A model generated the notes under the pieces. That model was not told the DNA's origin. It saw only the letters and a program-made list of their open reading frames with translations, and made no database searches. Positions 24,559 through 24,624 of a DNA stretch of 24,624 bases are shown one piece after another. This stretch comes from Lachnospiraceae bacterium (GTDB taxonomy: Bacteria; Bacillota; Clostridia; Lachnospirales; Lachnospiraceae). Both the position numbers and the translations under genes were made by a program. The stretch is from NCBI GenBank assembly GCA_016282215.1, contig JAEEKC010000053.1, positions 1 to 24,624 on the forward strand. The letters run 5' to 3'. Position 1 is the first letter of the stretch. Every line of letters begins with the position of its first letter.

Positions 24559-24624
24559 TTATTTAGCCTTTTTGAACTTAAATGTCGCTTTCTTCAGGCC
24601 TGCTGCCTTGAACATCTTCACAAC
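24559..24624 (-). CDS. C-terminal fragment of a BspA-like secreted protein; 5' end outside window
   Basis: The last 21 codons before a TAA (24559-24561) read VVKMFKAAGLKKATFKFKKAK. This is the basic tail that closes BspA-like LRR_5 proteins and resembles SYKKILKKAGAKGKKQKF at the end of the 1010-residue protein in this window. It is therefore likely the third surface protein of the same type. Nothing can be said of its other domains. Confidence 0.7.
   Translation of the reverse strand, partial: VVKMFKAAGLKKATFKFKKAK

Overview
The window (about 47-48% GC by eye) looks like a chromosomal segment of a low-to-mid GC Firmicute, most likely a gut-type Clostridia/Lachnospiraceae member. This is inferred from four things: LL-diaminopimelate aminotransferase (dapL) next to dapF, a GSI-type glnA followed directly by an ANTAR antiterminator, large secreted proteins ending in BspA-like (LRR_5) leucine-rich tails, and interspersed palindromic repeats of a Clostridial style. 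Every gene I can support is on the minus strand; the long plus-strand frames are shadows of these genes.

Layout, in the direction of transcription (high to low coordinates). At the right edge is the last 21 codons of a secreted BspA-like protein (24559-24624). A 311-bp gene-free stretch follows, holding a 145-bp element with perfect 15-bp terminal inverted repeats. Next is a small carrier protein (24020-24247) tightly followed by a membrane hybrid histidine kinase (21444-23996). An inverted-repeat element (21338-21432) then leads into the glnA control region: two candidate promoters, an intrinsic terminator in the leader, and a hexaloop hairpin that competes with that terminator. The glnA-like gene (19903-21180) and an ANTAR protein (19359-19901) form a tight two-gene operon. 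After a repeat-rich spacer come dapF (18280-19137) and dapL (17027-18241), closed by a clear intrinsic terminator (16965-17007). Two secreted proteins fill the rest: one of 1010 residues (13765-16797), and one of more than 4536 residues that starts at 13610 and runs off the left edge.

How the parts work together. glnA, the ANTAR protein and the leader hairpins look like a self-contained nitrogen circuit in which the ANTAR protein would prevent termination in front of glnA. The encoded glutamine synthetase has unusual residues at several glutamate/ATP-binding positions, so its substrate should not be assumed. dapF and dapL supply meso-diaminopimelate for peptidoglycan and lysine. The two complete-start secreted proteins and the fragment at the right edge share a lysine-rich C-terminal LRR cassette, which suggests a common way of being held at the cell surface.

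The most striking object is the giant protein: ten consecutive modules of about 350 residues (each a GLUG-type beta-solenoid segment plus an Ig-like segment), then Ig/MBG-like domains, a Cys/His-rich region, a Ser-Gly-Gln linker and the LRR tail, all in one uninterrupted frame.
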